NCBI GenBank assembly: GCA_023428425.1
Contig: JAEYYP010000187.1
Location: 1-5,043 of the forward strand
Direction of reading: 5' to 3'
Length of the DNA stretch: 5,043 bases
From: Pseudomonadota bacterium
GTDB taxonomy: Bacteria > Pseudomonadota > Alphaproteobacteria > Rhizobiales > Devosiaceae
In this document: positions 4,331 through 5,043 of the stretch, piece after piece
Layout of the letters: each line of letters starts with the position of its first letter
How positions within the stretch are numbered: the first letter of the stretch is position 1
Made by a program: the position numbers and the translations under genes
Notes under the pieces: generated by a model
Seen by the model: the letters and a program-made list of their open reading frames with translations, nothing else
Databases searched by the model: none
What the model was told of the DNA's origin: nothing

Positions 4331-5043
4331 TTATTCGATCCCCAGTTTCTTCTTCAGCAGTTCGTTCAGCGCCTGCGGGTTGGCCTTGCCGCCCGAGGCC
4401 TTCATGGCCTGGCCGACGAACCAGCCGAGCATGGTCGGCTTCGCCTTCACGGCGGCCACCTGGCCCGGGTTCGCCGCGATGATCTCGTCGATCACCTTTT
4501 CGATGGCGCCCAGGTCGGTCACCTGCTTCATGCCGCGGCGCTCGACGATCTCCGCCGGCACGCCCTCGGGTTCCTCGGCGATCAGGATCTGCAGCAGGTC
4601 CTTGCCACCCTTCGACGAAATCGTTCCGGCCGCGATCAGGTCGACCACGCCCGCCACCTGCGCCGGCTGCAGGTGCGTCTCGTAGACGCTCAGCCCCTGC
4701 GAGTTGGCATAGGCCGCGATGTCGCCGTTGATGAGGTTCGCCACCGCCTTGCCGTCGCGCTTGCCGCCCCCGGCCTTGACGCAGGCCTCGTAGTAGTCGG
4801 CGCTTTCACGCTCCAGCGTCAGCACCATCGCGTCATATGGCGTCACGCCGTACTCCGAGATGAAGCGTGCCTGCTTGTCGTCCGGCAGCTCCGGCAGCCC
4901 CTCGGCCAGCCCGTCGATGAAGGCCTGGTCGAACTCCAGCGGCAGCAGGTCCGGCTCGGGGAAGTAGCGATAGTCGTGCGCCTCTTCCTTGGAGCGCATC
5001 GAGCGCGTCTCGCCGGTCTTGGGGTCGTAGAGCCGCGGCTCCG
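4331..5043 (-). CDS. gatB: Asp-tRNA(Asn)/Glu-tRNA(Gln) amidotransferase subunit B, C-terminal part
   Basis: The frame runs off the right edge of the window. About 236 residues are visible, roughly the C-terminal half of a protein usually near 490-500 residues. The first visible residues, EPRLYDPKTGETRSMRSKEEAHDYRYFPEPDLLPL, contain the RSKEEAHDYRYFPEPDL signature at the end of the GatB catalytic (kinase/amidotransferase) core. A helical middle domain follows, then the tRNA-binding GatB/Yqey domain (LINGDIAAYANSQGL, AGTISSKGGKDLLQILI, MLGWFVGQAMKASGGKANPQALNELLKKKLGIE). With GatA and GatC it forms the heterotrimer that converts misacylated Glu-tRNA(Gln), and in many bacteria Asp-tRNA(Asn), to the amidated forms. 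The methionine within RSMRSKEE is internal, not a start. The reading frame is intact, and gatA or gatC may lie beyond the edge. Confidence 0.97.
   Translation of the reverse strand, partial: EPRLYDPKTGETRSMRSKEEAHDYRYFPEPDLLPLEFDQAFIDGLAEGLPELPDDKQARFISEYGVTPYDAMVLTLERESADYYEACVKAGGGKRDGKAVANLINGDIAAYANSQGLSVYETHLQPAQVAGVVDLIAAGTISSKGGKDLLQILIAEEPEGVPAEIVERRGMKQVTDLGAIEKVIDEIIAANPGQVAAVKAKPTMLGWFVGQAMKASGGKANPQALNELLKKKLGIE

Overview
The window is GC-rich, with strongly GC-biased third codon positions. The proteins look alphaproteobacterial, most likely Hyphomicrobiales (a Devosia-like relative is possible). The best support is the GatB C-terminal half, the short Csp beginning INGTVKFYN, and the small YPSRR-like protein after it. 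This placement comes from reading the translations, not from a database search.

Layout. Positions 74-967 (+) encode a ten-helix DMT/EamA-family transporter. Its stop codon abuts, with no spacer, the stop of a leftward three-gene cluster. In order of transcription that cluster holds a secreted, Asp-rich PepSY-like protein (2362-1970), a second secreted, Asp-rich PepSY-like protein (1903-1535), and a membrane-anchored LuxR-type helix-turn-helix regulator (1522-968). Upstream of it, also leftward, is a VOC/glyoxalase-fold protein (3001-2510). About 450 bases without a gene (3002-3452) separate the VOC gene from a rightward cold-shock protein gene (3453-3659) and carry their divergent control signals, including a good sigma70-like promoter for csp. 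A strong intrinsic terminator follows csp, and then comes a small conserved-looking hypothetical gene (3763-4005, +). The right end is a leftward pair: the 3' part of gatB (to 4331, running off the window) and a DUF1330 gene 13 bases after it (4317-4024).

How the genes may work together. gatB (charging of Gln/Asn-tRNA by transamidation), the Csp and the transporter are ordinary genes with no evident link to one another. The unit that stands out is the PepSY-PepSY-LuxR cluster. Two exported proteins with long aspartate runs, probably cation-binding, are encoded with a regulator whose DNA-binding domain is tethered to the inner membrane by two helices and which has no receiver domain. I infer an envelope-sensing module in which the periplasmic proteins or their ligand report to the regulator. 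A short inverted repeat covers the regulator's ribosome-binding site and reaches from the preceding stop codon into its start codon, which would fit translational coupling. None of this is proven by sequence alone. It is the best candidate in the window for an undescribed system.
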